Assembly: GCA_946894095.1 (NCBI GenBank)
Contig: OX335642.1
Coordinates: forward strand, 4,971,021 to 5,035,020
From: Incurvaria masculella
Lineage: Eukaryota; Arthropoda; Insecta; Lepidoptera; Incurvariidae
Direction of reading: 5' to 3'
DNA: 64,000 nucleotides
The position numbers and the translations under genes were made by a program. Below, piece after piece: positions 34,583-45,345 of the stretch. Position 1 is the first letter of the stretch, and every line of letters starts with the position of its first letter. The notes under the pieces were generated by a model. That model had not been told where the DNA came from. It saw nothing but the letters and a program-made list of their open reading frames with translations, and searched no databases.

Positions 34583-34904
34583 GTTAGACGAGATGCTAGC
34601 CAAAAGGAGTTGCCGTGGGATTGTGCTTATGATAGACTTATTCTGGGAGGTCACGACATTTTTGGTCATGATAATGTAAATGGCTGAATCTGGGTTCACG
34701 TGTTAGAGACCAACCCTCTGATGCAAAATGTGTCGATCTGCCTGCGCCAAGTGGTTGCGTTAGCCAGATAGTGCGGTTAGAACCCCAAACTGACATATTT
34801 TGTACTCGAAAGCCGTCAGTTTTTCTGTCAATTTGGGGGCACCTACACCTCAAGTCGCGCTTCGTAATCGCACTGCCGGTCGATGTGCAGAGCCCGTTGT
34901 CCCA

Positions 34905-34980
34905 GTTGTCACCTAAATTGGCGTTTCCGCCAATCCGATCGACTGGCGTTTTCAAATGTATGGAGACATTGAATTGAATA
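34905..34980 (+). mobile_element. Solo end of the CACCTAAATTGGCG MITE
   Basis: TTGTCACCTAAATTGGCGTT, then CGATCGACTGGCGTTTTC match one terminal repeat of the elements at 50759 and 52999; the other end is absent. Confidence 0.7.
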
Positions 34981-35304
34981 TGTATGAGAACGACTGACCA
35001 GTCAGATCTCATAGTAAGCGCGCTAGATGGCACATCTCCTTCATTTTCCGATCTGAGGTCGCAACCAATACAGCATAAGCAACGTGTATGTAATTCGATT
35101 GCATTGTTCGCCCGGTACGTGCTTTATCAACACGCGCACGTGTTGGACAACACGTGTGGAGACGTGGGCGGGCGTGGGCATCCGTGGAGACGGCTGGCAT
35201 GCACCATCTTAGGAAGCGCGGGATGTTCCTTATCCGGTGGTAATGTCCGATGGAGAGAGTTAGCCATGCTTAGTGATGGAAGGGGGGGGGGGGGGGGGGT
35301 GAAC
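34981..35304. other. Unassigned DNA ending in a poly(G) tract
   Basis: An uninterrupted run of 18 G lies at 35282-35299, just before the GTATAA element. Otherwise nothing recognised. Confidence 0.5.
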
Positions 35305-35960
35305 GGCGGAACGGCTAAAATTATCGTATAAAAATGATCGTATAATTTCATATTTTAACAAAATCTTAAAACCATGCACAACGTATAATCGGCAGATCGT
35401 ATAATTTTATACGTAGTGCATGAAGAAGTTTAAAAAATAAAATTACTTATTTCTCCATGCATAACGTATAATAGTCACAACGCATAAAATTATGATCTTT
35501 ATTTAACAAAAAAAGAAAACCATGCATATCATATAATCCAAAAACTTTACGCCCTTATGTATATACTTTTAAAGCCTATACTCGCACGCGACTTTTCGAC
35601 CGTCTCAATTAGCGTAAGGTGGCCTTTCGAAATTATAGCAAATTGTTACTCTTTAACAAATATCGATTCGTAGCAATTTTAGCCTTAAATGTATCGTTAT
35701 TAGGGCGCTTTATGCAGTGCTTCGTGGCATATTATACGTTCTGCATGGTTTTATTTTTTTGTGAATTCACATTAGGAATTTATACGTTGTGACTATTATA
35801 CGTTTTGCATGATGCAAAGAGTTGATTCTATTTTTAAACTTTCTTCCTGCACAACGTATAAAATTATACGTAGTGAATATTATACGATATGCATGGATTT
35901 GATTTTTTGGAAAAAAATACTTTTATATGTTGTGAATATTATACGTAGTGAATACGACTC
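35305..35960. mobile_element. GTATAA-palindrome element, copy B
   Basis: Same order as copy A (6167-6890): CGTATAATCGGCAGATCG near the left, CTTTATGCAGTGCTTCGTGG in the middle, TTCCTGCACAACGTATAAAA on the right. Left and right 130 bp are imperfect inverted repeats, each with several ACAACGTATAA motifs. No coding frame. Confidence 0.78.
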
Positions 35961-36304
35961 GTGGCGATACGGGCGGAATTGAGTACCGAGGTTTAACACC
36001 GAACTGTTTCGTAAAAGCTGTTTCGCAGACTTTGGGCCTACTTTGCCACCCTTCCATAAATGTTGTCTTTACTGTCATACCGGAAAGCATGATATAAATG
36101 TGTTTCGTAAAATTAATCGTAATTCCCACTTACTTATATTTGCTACTTAGCAATGCTACCCAAAAATTGTTGTGTTGCTGCTTCAATTGATGCAAATGAC
36201 TTAAGTATAGGTTTTTATAAATTGAACCACACCGCTGGTAAAATATTAACATAGTGCATACATGATATTATTTAAAAGGTGTTTAGTGTAGAGTCATAAA
36301 ATAA
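35961..36304. other. Unassigned intronic DNA
   Basis: Nothing recognised. Confidence 0.4.
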
Positions 36305-36484
36305 TCAGACTGTCAGAAATAGTTACTCATGGCTAATACCATTGGCCATGAGTAACTGTGTGATAGGTGATGATAATGATATAATATCATATAATGGGAT
36401 AATATTATTATCCCAATACAACGGGGCGAGAATTTGAACTTCTGGTATGCTAGGCATGTTTCCCGCGCAGCCACTAGGCTACGA
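36305..36484 (-). repeat. SINE fragment with tRNA-like head
   Basis: The right end, read on the minus strand, has GCTCGTAGCCTAGTGGC (A box) and a B-box-like AGTTCAAATTC. The body is mostly deleted and replaced by ATAAT repeats. Confidence 0.6.
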
Positions 36485-36529
36485 GCAGCTTAAATGTTAC
36501 TATTGATAGTCTAGTCTAGACACATCGAC

Positions 36530-36760
36530 TATGAAAAGACGGGATCGCCGACCGAAACTCATCCATGTAGCGGCAGCGTAGTCACGTTTTAGTGATAATA
36601 CATACACTGATGGTTGCGCCGGCCAGTCAGTTGACGTACGAATTCGGGATGCTACATCGAATGTTCGTTGCACTAAATGGCGACGTAAGGAGCGAATTCG
36701 TAAGGGAACTGACTGGCCGGCGCTACCGTTAATTTGTGTATTATCACTGAAATGTGTTTC
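36530..36760. mobile_element. Foldback element, CGAAACTCAT family
   Basis: Two 60-bp arms (36588-36645 and 36692-36752) pair: TAGTGATAATACATACACTG and GCCGGCCAGTCAGTTGACG against the complement of the right arm, through ACGAATTCG. A related piece without the arms is at 12300-12455. Confidence 0.72.
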
Positions 36761-38126
36761 AATCCCATCCTTTCTTACTGGATGTCTAGACAAGATGGGG
36801 GTTCTGGTAATCACAAGAATAATAAAAATTAAGGGCCTGGTACTAGCCAAATCGCAAAGTTAGACGAGGCACCCCAAGTTAATTAACTAAGTCTGACGAT
36901 TATAAGTGTCATTCTTACAATATATGATTCCTTGTCTAGGAATTGAATTATTTTCGTTAATGTATGTTTCCTTTTTCTATACAAAATACATTGCGGAAAC
37001 GGTGTCCATTTCCGAACTTTTTTGACTAAATGTAGAAATCTAAAAGCAAATGGAATTTTTTGTTTATGCATATATGCTGTTTTTGCTTATATCTAGAAAT
37101 CGAATTACTTTCAGATTTCTAATGAGAAAAATCAACTTTTTTATTTTTATTATTATTTAAATAAATGATGGAATAAAAAAATATTATCAATCCATTATCA
37201 GTCTGGAGTTCTATTTGGATTTGCTGAAGCGTTTCACTACATATTATTACATTTGTTATAAAGTGCATTTGTATGGCGCGAGTAGTTGGCTAGTCCTAGC
37301 GCCTTAAAGGTTGCAATTTCCGATTTTATTGTAATTTCCGGATGTCGTACATCATATGCAATACATTGTAAATGCAATTATATCTTATTCTCATTTTTCC
37401 ACTTCTCTATTGATATTCCGCCCGTAGTAGCATTACATTAGTCACCAACCACTTATATCCATAAATACATAATTTACAACATTTAAGACATACAAAAAGG
37501 TTGACTCACCAAACGTTTTGAAAGCAGTTTGAAAGTAGATTGTCGCCAGTAACCACAGAAGCCATTTCCCAATGACACATACACAGGTTGGTAAATATGA
37601 ACCAAAATATCGTAAAATCTTATCGTACAATTATTAACATAAATATCTCAAAAATTCTAGTCTTTTATACAGGGTGTTAACGGCTATGGTCCAAACGTTT
37701 ACAAGGTATTCCTGGGCATATTTGGAACAAAAAGAGAAAACATTTTATTGTACGACTTACATAAACATTCGTGCACAAACTCAACTTTCAACTTTTTTAA
37801 AGAAAGTATTAATACCTGTTACTAATCATATTAACGTCACAAAATAATTGGCTTAGTTTTCCGAAAATCAAGATGCACCAAATTTATAATAGACACCATT
37901 GAAACTAAGAACATATTATCATAATTACAGTGTCAAAAGGGACGTTTTAACCATGCAAAATGTTTCAAAGTGACGCGTGTAAATACTTTTCGTTAATTTG
38001 AGTTCAAATTACGAGCACGACTATTTAAATCGTAATTTTTCAGGAGGGTGGCCAATATGATGACTCAGTTTATGTTTGATGTCAACTTAAGTTATCGTGT
38101 CAAGAACAGCACACAAAACAAAAAAA
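36761..38126. other. AT-rich intronic DNA
   Basis: No gene or repeat end recognised. Confidence 0.45.
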
Positions 38127-38444
38127 AACCGGCCAAGTGCGAGTCGGACTCGCACACGAAGGGTTCCGTACCATCGTAAAAAAAAACAAAATAAAACACG
38201 TTTTTTGTATGGGAGCCCCCTTTAATTTTAATATTTTTTTAATCTTACCTATTTGTTGTTATAGCGGCAAAATAAATACACACTCTGTGAAAATTTCAGC
38301 TGTCTACCTGTTACGGTTACTGAGATACAGCCCTGTGACAGACGGACAGACGGACGGACGGACGGACGGACGGACGGACGGACGGACAGCGGAGGCTTAG
38401 TAATAGGGTTCCGTTTTCACCCTTTGGGTACGGAACCCTAAAAA
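38127..38444 (+). mobile_element. CCGGCC element, complete
   Basis: Full order from CCGGCCAAGTGCGAGTCGG to GGGTACGGAACCCTAAAAA; CGGA array of about nine units. Confidence 0.9.
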
Positions 38445-38454
38445 GTCCAGCGCA

Positions 38455-39100
38455 ACGTTTGTTTGAGAATTCGGAAACGTCTAATATAGGTACCTTATGT
38501 AGTTGTACTTGTTTGTATGTAATAACTTAGGCTCAAAACGTCATTCATTTTGAGAAAAAGCAAAATGTCTGAATCGGGAATTGTGCATGATGAGAATGTT
38601 TGTGTTGTCAGCCTCGGTAGCCCAGTGGCGCGACGCCTTGCGATTCGATAAGCTTGGTGAAACACCTCTGAGTGCGGTTAGGTTCTGGATTGGTGACCAT
38701 TTTCAACCGTTATGGCTGGCCGTGGTTCGGATACCACGTAAAACTGTAGGTCCCCTTACTTACTCAGTGGTAGGGTTAATCCCGCCCGGGTTGGTTCCAT
38801 CGCATCGAATAAACGAGGTCGAAGCGGCAGTGAAAGTTGTCTGTGTTTTCCATCCAGTTCAATGGAGCTGAGCAATATAAGGAAGGTCCTGGCATGGCCC
38901 CTAGTTCCCGTGTGGTGTGTTAGGCTAATATCTGACGGTCAGTTTGGTATGGCTATCCATGTCCAGTTGCATAAAAGATATGTAATAAAAAAAAATGCAA
39001 AATAATCATCAGGCGAGGGCGAATTTCTTCCATTTCCAGCAGCGACGGGACTCCCCCCCCCCGGCACGTGAACACGTTCACGATTGACCGGTTTTTTTCG
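38455..39100 (+). repeat. GGTACCTTATGTAGTTGT-family repeat interrupted by a SINE
   Basis: Left part 38455-38570 and right part 39035-39100 correspond to the uninterrupted copy at 33690-33895. The SINE at 38607-38982 separates them. Confidence 0.5.
38607..38982 (+). repeat. Near full-length SINE with GTAGCCCAGTGGC head
   Basis: The head is TCGGTAGCCCAGTGGCGCG (A box) and the body has CGTAAAACTGTAGGTCCCC, ATCCCGCCCGGGTTGG, GTCGAAGCGGCAGTGAAAG and the distal TCCAGTTGCAT end. The head differs from that of the 61580 copy although the bodies are alike. Confidence 0.8.
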
Positions 39101-39254
39101 TGGGAGTGGTGCCCACACGGGAATCGATGCCGTGGGCGTCACCGCACACGCTCCCCCGAGACGCGAGCAACAAGTAGATTAGTGTTATCTCTCTCATGAA
39201 TATCATACAGAAATGCGGCAACTATGTGTGCCGCTAAGTAAACCCACTGGCATA

Positions 39255-39819
39255 GGGTCATTCCGGCTCCAAAAGGAACCATTCCCATTCCTACTACACA
39301 CGTCCGAAATAAACTCCGGAATGAATGTCCGATGTTATTCCGAGAATCTGCCGAGAACTCACAAAAATCTGGAATGGTTAAAATTGCCACTCCGGAATGG
39401 TTATATTTCCACCCCGGAGTGGCTATAATTTAACCTCGGATTGGCTATACCGGAATGGTGGGTCCGTTAAAGTCTTATATCAGATGCAAGTTTTCATTTA
39501 ATATTTCGAATGAGCAAGCAAAACAGGTCATCACTCCAGGCACGGAGATCGACGATCTCCGTGACTACAGGAGCCACAAAATTCGGATCCAAGTTTTTAT
39601 TAAAAATTTCGGATGAGCAGCAAAAAAAAAGGTCGTCCGGACGGTTTGGGTGTTGGGGTAAGGTTTTCCTCTGGAATTAATATTATTAGACGAAATGCAT
39701 ACAACTTACTGAGGAGTGGGAATGGGAATAGTAGTCAGTAAGGCTAATGAGGAGTGACAAAAGGAGTTAATAAAGCAAAGGAAGCGGGTACTCGGAATGG
39801 GGTGCAGCCGGAATGACCC
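39255..39819. mobile_element. MITE with GGGTCATTCCGGCT ends
   Basis: 14-bp perfect inverted ends (39255-39268 and 39806-39819). The interior contains repeated CCGGAATGG-like motifs, two imperfect direct repeats (CAAGTTTTCATTTAATATTT and CAAGTTTTTATTAAAAATTT) and a 23-bp palindrome. No transposase. Confidence 0.65.
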
Positions 39820-40091
39820 ATCGCTAAAACGCACCACTACTATACTGTGTCGTTTACGTTTCAATCGGGCTGTTGGAAATATACCATACGAAAGGACAGT
39901 CACGTAAAAAATATTGGCTTTATATTTGTGCCTTATTGACACGCACATATTTTTATGATAACAAGTGGCTGTTCTTTTTTTCCGTGTTGAGGCAGTTTGG
40001 AAATTATTTTTAAACTAAAAGAGATGGGTGACCGTTCGATTCAACTTAAAACTGGGGGGTTAGCATGATAAATGAACTCTCCGGGTAAAAA

Positions 40092-40272
40092 TGGTAGGAA
40101 GTATTTAAATGTGACGTTTAGTTGCATATTTTGCCATGCTATCTGTCAAACGACGTGCTATTCGTCCAAGTAAACTAAAAACTAATTAGCGCGGTACGAA
40201 ATGGGAAACGTTAGATTTAATCACTCACCTGCTGTTCATTCGACGTTCATTTAGTATGGAAACCACCTGTCC
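40092..40272. mobile_element. Diverged GGTTACCATGGT foldback MITE
   Basis: GTTTAGTTGCATATTTTGCC, GTCAAACGACGTGCTATTCG and GTTAGATTTAATCACTCACC match the 12494 element. Confidence 0.65.
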
Positions 40273-40295
40273 CATTCCTTACTTTCACCCAACCC

Positions 40296-40452
40296 TTTCA
40301 GGGTTTAATCCCGCCCTAGTTGGAACTTATATTACATCATCCAGTTTAATTATGGTTCAATGCTTAGATGATCTAAGGTTCAATGCGTCCGTGCGATATA
40401 AGTAAGGTCCTGGCATGGCACCTAGTTCCCATGTGGTGTGTTGGGCCATTGC
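40296..40452 (+). repeat. SINE fragment, middle deleted
   Basis: GGGTTTAATCCCGCCCTAG, then AAGGTCCTGGCATGGCACCT and GTGGTGTGTTGGGCC. Confidence 0.65.
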
Positions 40453-40597
40453 TTGCTGTATGTTGTGTGTGGGTGGTTAGGATAATGACAGTAGACGTGG
40501 TACAAGCCATGCATGACCACTTATTTAAAAAACGCAGCAACGTATAGTATTTAATTTCTGTATATTTCATGCATTTAGGACTGTGTGCCTCAATGAA

Positions 40598-40870
40598 ACA
40601 TATTATTATTATTATTATATCACTGCATTTTCAAGGGGACTATGTGCCATACAAGGACCTTTCGTTTAGATTAGAACGGCTTCAAGAGGTAAAACATGGA
40701 CAATTTTCATTTCCCCCTTCTTGAATTTCACATTCTATGCAGTGGTACCAACCCGCGTGGGGTACAGTATTTACATGGGTTCCGATCGAAGGACATTTAT
40801 AAATTAGGTAAAGTTAATAATTGAACCTTGGTCTGGAACCCCCGTCCCTACCTGGCTAAGCCGATATCTT
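40598..40870 (-). repeat. Decayed SINE, minus strand
   Basis: TGCCATACAAGGACCTTTCG, GTGGTACCAACCCGCGTGGG and ACATGGGTTCCGA follow the minus-strand SINE order. Confidence 0.5.
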
Positions 40871-41763
40871 ATTCGACCAAATCTTATGTTTACTTCATTA
40901 TTTCAATGTCAAACTTCCCCCATAATTGCAGATCTTTATTGCATGGCGATATATGTTGATATATAATTGATATATTTTTAAGCAAAATAAGACACTTCCG
41001 TAATTTTTTCTCATCTGTCAGCTGGCAAGACTCATGAGTTATTCTAAGTTATTCTAGACTTAGAATAACTCATGAGTCGTGACGAGCTGCTCACACCGAC
41101 ATCTTCGACTAACTTCCATCTTCCGACTTTAAGAAAAAAATATCGTGTGTGCCGCATTGGGTGTTTTTCCGGTTCTGCCCAGAGATATAAATCTAAATAT
41201 TGTAATGTTTTCCATTTAATTTATTTAGACTTTTTTGGTAGTCAAACTACACTAAGTTACGTCAAAAACGTAATGATCCGCGGATTCTGTCAAATCTGTA
41301 AAGAAGAATCCGCAAAGAAACTTTGTTTCCTCCGCATTGTTTCACCGGCTGTACCCTCGGCTGTACCATGGCGGAACGACCGCGAATGCTCTCTCGCCTC
41401 ATGGCGGCTCTACAACATAGCCCAAGTCCGCCGTACCCCAATCGCGTGTTTGTCAACGAGGTTCACCAGTATTTGTTTTGATTCGGAATTATGTATTCTC
41501 TGAGTATCTGTAGTACCTTCTAAATTCATACATATATCATTTTGCGCTTGGTGAAAATCGAAAGTCTACCAATACCAGCTTTTTGGCTTTAAATATGCCA
41601 AATTTAAATTCAAATTCAATCCTTTGTTGGTGGTAAAACCTTAATTAGGTACAATTTACAAATGTTAATAAAGCAAATAATATGACATTGATGAATCCTA
41701 TAGAGGTAGTTGGAGATGAAGAAAGGTAGCTAGCTCAGCATAATAAATAAGCGGCTACTATAT
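40871..41763 (+). repeat. Unassigned DNA plus a TTTTTGGTAGTCAAACTACA repeat
   Basis: 41208-41340 matches 11231-11370. The 143-codon frame at 41072-41503 runs across the repeat and has no recognised domain. Other sequence is unassigned. Confidence 0.5.
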
Positions 41764-42271
41764 AGTACGAGAGCGGACCGTCGTCAACCCTACGTCATCG
41801 AGTAACACCATGGGACCCATTTGTGGTTGTGCGGATTAGAATAGGCTTCCTAAAAATACTAGGTTGCCTGACCCAAACCTGGAACGTTTTGTGCAGTAGG
41901 TAATGTTAAATCACTTTTTTGGTAGAATTTAACGTCATCGAGTAACAACATGAGACCTAGCACAATCGGTAAAGGTCATCAAGAAAAGCTAAAAAAAAGT
42001 AGGTTGGCTCGTCCTACCCTGGCACGTTCTGAGGTTGGCCGGTTTTAAAATGTCAAAAAATAAATAAAAATACGTCATCGAGTAACAAGATGACAATACC
42101 ACCATTCGATAGTCCTATGAACATACTTCATAAAAAAATTAGGTTGGCTGCCCTCAGCCTGGCACGTTTCCTACGCGGCCATGTTGAACGTCGGATGCGC
42201 CCAGTTCTTATATTCATCAATTGTTAAATTAATATAATATAACAGTTTTGTGATATGTCTATCTATAAACA
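41764..42271 (+). repeat. Left terminal inverted repeat with three 140-bp units
   Basis: Units start at 41792, 41932 and 42072. Each has ACGTCATCGAGTAACA near its start and an AGGTTGGCT- and GGCACGTT-like core. Confidence 0.9.
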
Positions 42272-42526
42272 GTGATGATTTTATTGATCAGAACTCATCT
42301 TGAATAGGTTAAAAAAACCAAAATTAAATATTTGTGATATAGGTATTGATTGATTACGTGACATTAGGGCATTGTCGTATCCAATTATTAACTAAGTTTA
42401 ACTCAAGTTAACTTTAGGTTATGATGCACATAGTTCCGCATACTTGAAGAGTAAAAACCGGAAGTTTCATATACATATGCTTTCGGAATCTACCGTATGG
42501 ATCATTCAACGTAGGGAATCGCAACT

Positions 42527-43275
42527 CCAGTCAGCCCATGCCTACGGCATTAGAGGCGCACGCTTTAAATTCTGCCACGGCCCTCGTTATTACAAAATTT
42601 TAATCAGATTGTATATAAACATAACGTAATGAAGATTTTTTAATAGTCATAATAAAATAAATCGCCACAAAACTTAAACCCATAAGTGAAGTATCTCAAA
42701 GTTACTATTCTTTAATTCACATGAATTTAGGGTAAATATTCTAGAGTATATTTCCATTCTTTAAACATTTCAATGTATATGTTTTCTATAGATATATGCG
42801 CAACGTTGCCGGGTCTATACAAAAGTACATGTCCACATCGTCACTCACATATTAAGGAAGTTTAGTAAGCTTTGGCGTCACTCTCTTTTCTTTATTTACG
42901 TATCTCTTTTATTTTATCGTAACAAAGTTGCAATGTATCCAAACCGAAGCGGAATTTTAAATTAACAGCTCTTAAGTCGTAGGTATAGTTTAAATAATAC
43001 CTGAAAAGCTCTGTAAAAATATTTATGTATTAGTTATAGAAAACATATACATTTATATGTTTAAAGGATGGAAATAACCATGAATATTTAACCTAAAGTC
43101 CTGTGAATCAAAGAATAGTAACTTTGTAGCGATTTATTTTATTATGACTATTAAAATTCTTCATTACATTAGGTTTACATTCAATCAAAATTGAATTATG
43201 TAATGAGGAGCTCCGTCGCCGAATGCAAAGCGTGCGCCTCTAATGTCGTAGGCATCGGCTGACAGGGGTTGAAGA
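42527..43275. mobile_element. Foldback element nested in the 8.4 kb element
   Basis: Arms of about 250-270 bp (42527-42795 and 43020-43275) are inverted copies: GCATTAGAGGCGCACGCTTT, AATAGTCATAATAAAATAAA and GTTACTATTCTTT are present in both. The centre is unrelated AT-rich sequence. Confidence 0.8.
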
Positions 43276-43544
43276 AAGGACCTTAAAGCGATGCACACTC
43301 CAGTGGCAACAAGAAAACATTTTAAAACCTGTGTACGATTTAGTCCTTCTGATGAGTCTAGTGTTAGATCCAGAATTTATACTATTATTATTTTTGTCAT
43401 GAACTACTATAGTGACCTGTAAACAAAGAGACAAATTACAAAACCTTATTATTCTTACAGCAAAAAAAACGACATAATATTAAACCTTTAAATGCTACCA
43501 CCTACAAATAAAATAAGTGTACAATGGTTTGAGAACAGTCAGTC

Positions 43545-44445
43545 AATCCGTCAGCGTGTTTGCGACCACTGCGGGACATACGCCTCTCCAATCCTTCTCC
43601 AGTCCTACCGGCCCTCAGCGGTACGGACCCACTGCTTTCCCCGACGCACTTGATGCCGTCTTTCCACCTGGTGGCTGGTCTTCCCACACTCCGTTTGCCT
43701 GTCCACGGCCGCCAGTGTAGGACACGGTTACTCTAACGGTCGTCATCTCGTCGGCTGACGTGACCAGCCCACTCGTAACTGGGAGGACGCACTGGTCATA
43801 TGTTCGGGTCTTTAAATTTTGCGAAAGGTCAGACCTCAGAGCGAATTTAAGCTTTCCGAAGGCAGCCCAACCCAGTTGAATCCGTCGCTCAACCTCCAAA
43901 GACAGTCTTTGTATACCAAGCCGCAGGATTTGACCGAGATAACAATTTGTCCTCCCGTCATACCCTCAGTCGCCATGACCTTGATTTTATCCCGGTTCAT
44001 CTTCAGACCTACCTATCTTTCTACTACTTATCTTTATAAAGGTCTTCCAGCATTGTTTGAAGCTGAACTCGGGAATTTAACAGAAGAACAATGTGATCGG
44101 CGAAGCGAAGATGACTGAGGAAAATATTAATTAATGTTGATACCCATGTTGTCCCATTCAAGCGTCTTGAACACATATTCCGATGCGCTTGTGAAGAGCT
44201 TGGGTGAGATCACATCCCCCTGTCTAACGCCTTTAGCAAGAGGGATGGGCTGGGTATTTTAATGAAGCCTCACAGTCATCGTCGCGGACCGATACAGATT
44301 TCGGAGTACCTCGATGTAGCGGTGGTCGATTCTACACCTCAGGAGGGAGTTTTCGACAGCCCATTTTTCAACTGAGTCGAACGCCTTCTCGTAGTCCACG
44401 AAGGCTACAAAGAGCGGCTACTCCTCCTTCTAGCTAGCTGTTGTA
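43545..44445 (-). pseudogene. RTE-type LINE fragment (reverse transcriptase to C-terminus)
   Basis: On the minus strand it reads FVAFVDYEKAFDSVEKWAVE, later GVRQGDVISPKLF, FADHIVLL, then VERRIQLGWAAFGKLKFAL and the C-terminal end that encodes GEAYVQQW in related copies. These are RTE-clade reverse transcriptase signatures. The catalytic box reads ADH instead of ADD, and there are stops and frame shifts, so the copy is dead. It is an inverted partner of the piece at 45346-46231. Confidence 0.82.
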
Positions 44446-45345
44446 AGAAGGGGGTCCTTCTCAAATTTTTATGTTGAGTGTGCAGCTGGCTGGATCACAT
44501 TTTTATTTCTCGTCGAATATCCGTGTTTAAAATTATTATATGATTCCGGATAATTTCTCACATAAAAAATAGTTCTTTGTGTGATGTGTACGTACGTACG
44601 TACACATCATACATAGTATGCAATTTTAGGTTTTTAAACAAAGGCGTGCAAACAAGTGCGTCCCATTTAGAGTGTGTAATTATCCGAATTGCTTTCTTTT
44701 GTAGTCTAAATACTAAAACCGCTTCCCCTGAACAACCCCAGAACTCAATGCCATAGGTCATGACAGAGTATAAATAACCGAAGTAGGCACTCTTCAGGGT
44801 ATCCAAGTCACAGCATTTAGACAGGGTTCTGAGGCAATAACAAGCTTTTGTTAATTTATCACAAACATGTTGAATGTGTTTGTCCCATCGTAACTTTTGA
44901 TCCAACGTGAAGCCTAAGAATATAGTAGATGTTGCAAACGTTATGACTTCACCGTTATATTCGATAAACATCTCATCATTCACTTCATGTTTAATATTTT
45001 TCATCTTAAAATGTACACAGTGTGTTTTAGCACTATTTAACATTAACCCATTTGCTGCGAACCATTTACCCAACTCCTCAATTATTTTTGTTGTTTTTGT
45101 AAGGAGTGTTTCAATACTTTTATCAGTAACAATTACATTTGCGTCGTCAGCGTAAATTACTATGGTTTTCGCGAGAAGAACTAGCATAGTGTCTTTTGCA
45201 ATGTCATTAATAAAAATAATAAACAGCAATGGTGCCATGATTGAGCCTTGAGGTACTCCGTAATCAGTTTCAAATAATCGTGATACAGAGTTATCGATAA
45301 TTCCATTTGGTCTGTTTTTATATCTTATATTTACGTTACTTTCTC
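44446..45345 (-). pseudogene. CR1/Jockey-like LINE, reverse transcriptase fragment
   Basis: The minus frame has DYGVPQGSIMAPLLFIIFIN, YADDANVIV, the thumb-like FLGFTLDQKLRWDKHIQHV and the downstream YGIEFWG, RLQKKAIRII block. An intact YADD box remains in a 226-codon open stretch (44558-45238). The 3' part continues after a break. It sits exactly between two oppositely oriented RTE fragments. Clade assignment beyond CR1/Jockey-like is uncertain. Confidence 0.82.

Noticed and set aside
34771..35351. Frames of 63-131 codons on both strands
   Set aside because: They cross a MITE end, a poly(G) tract and GC-rich filler, with no motif.
39041..39075. GTGAACACGTTCAC as a palindromic operator
   Set aside because: It is not a perfect palindrome and it is part of a repeat also present at 33865.
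41072..41503. 143-codon frame on the + strand
   Set aside because: It overlaps an interspersed repeat also found at 11231 and has no recognised domain.
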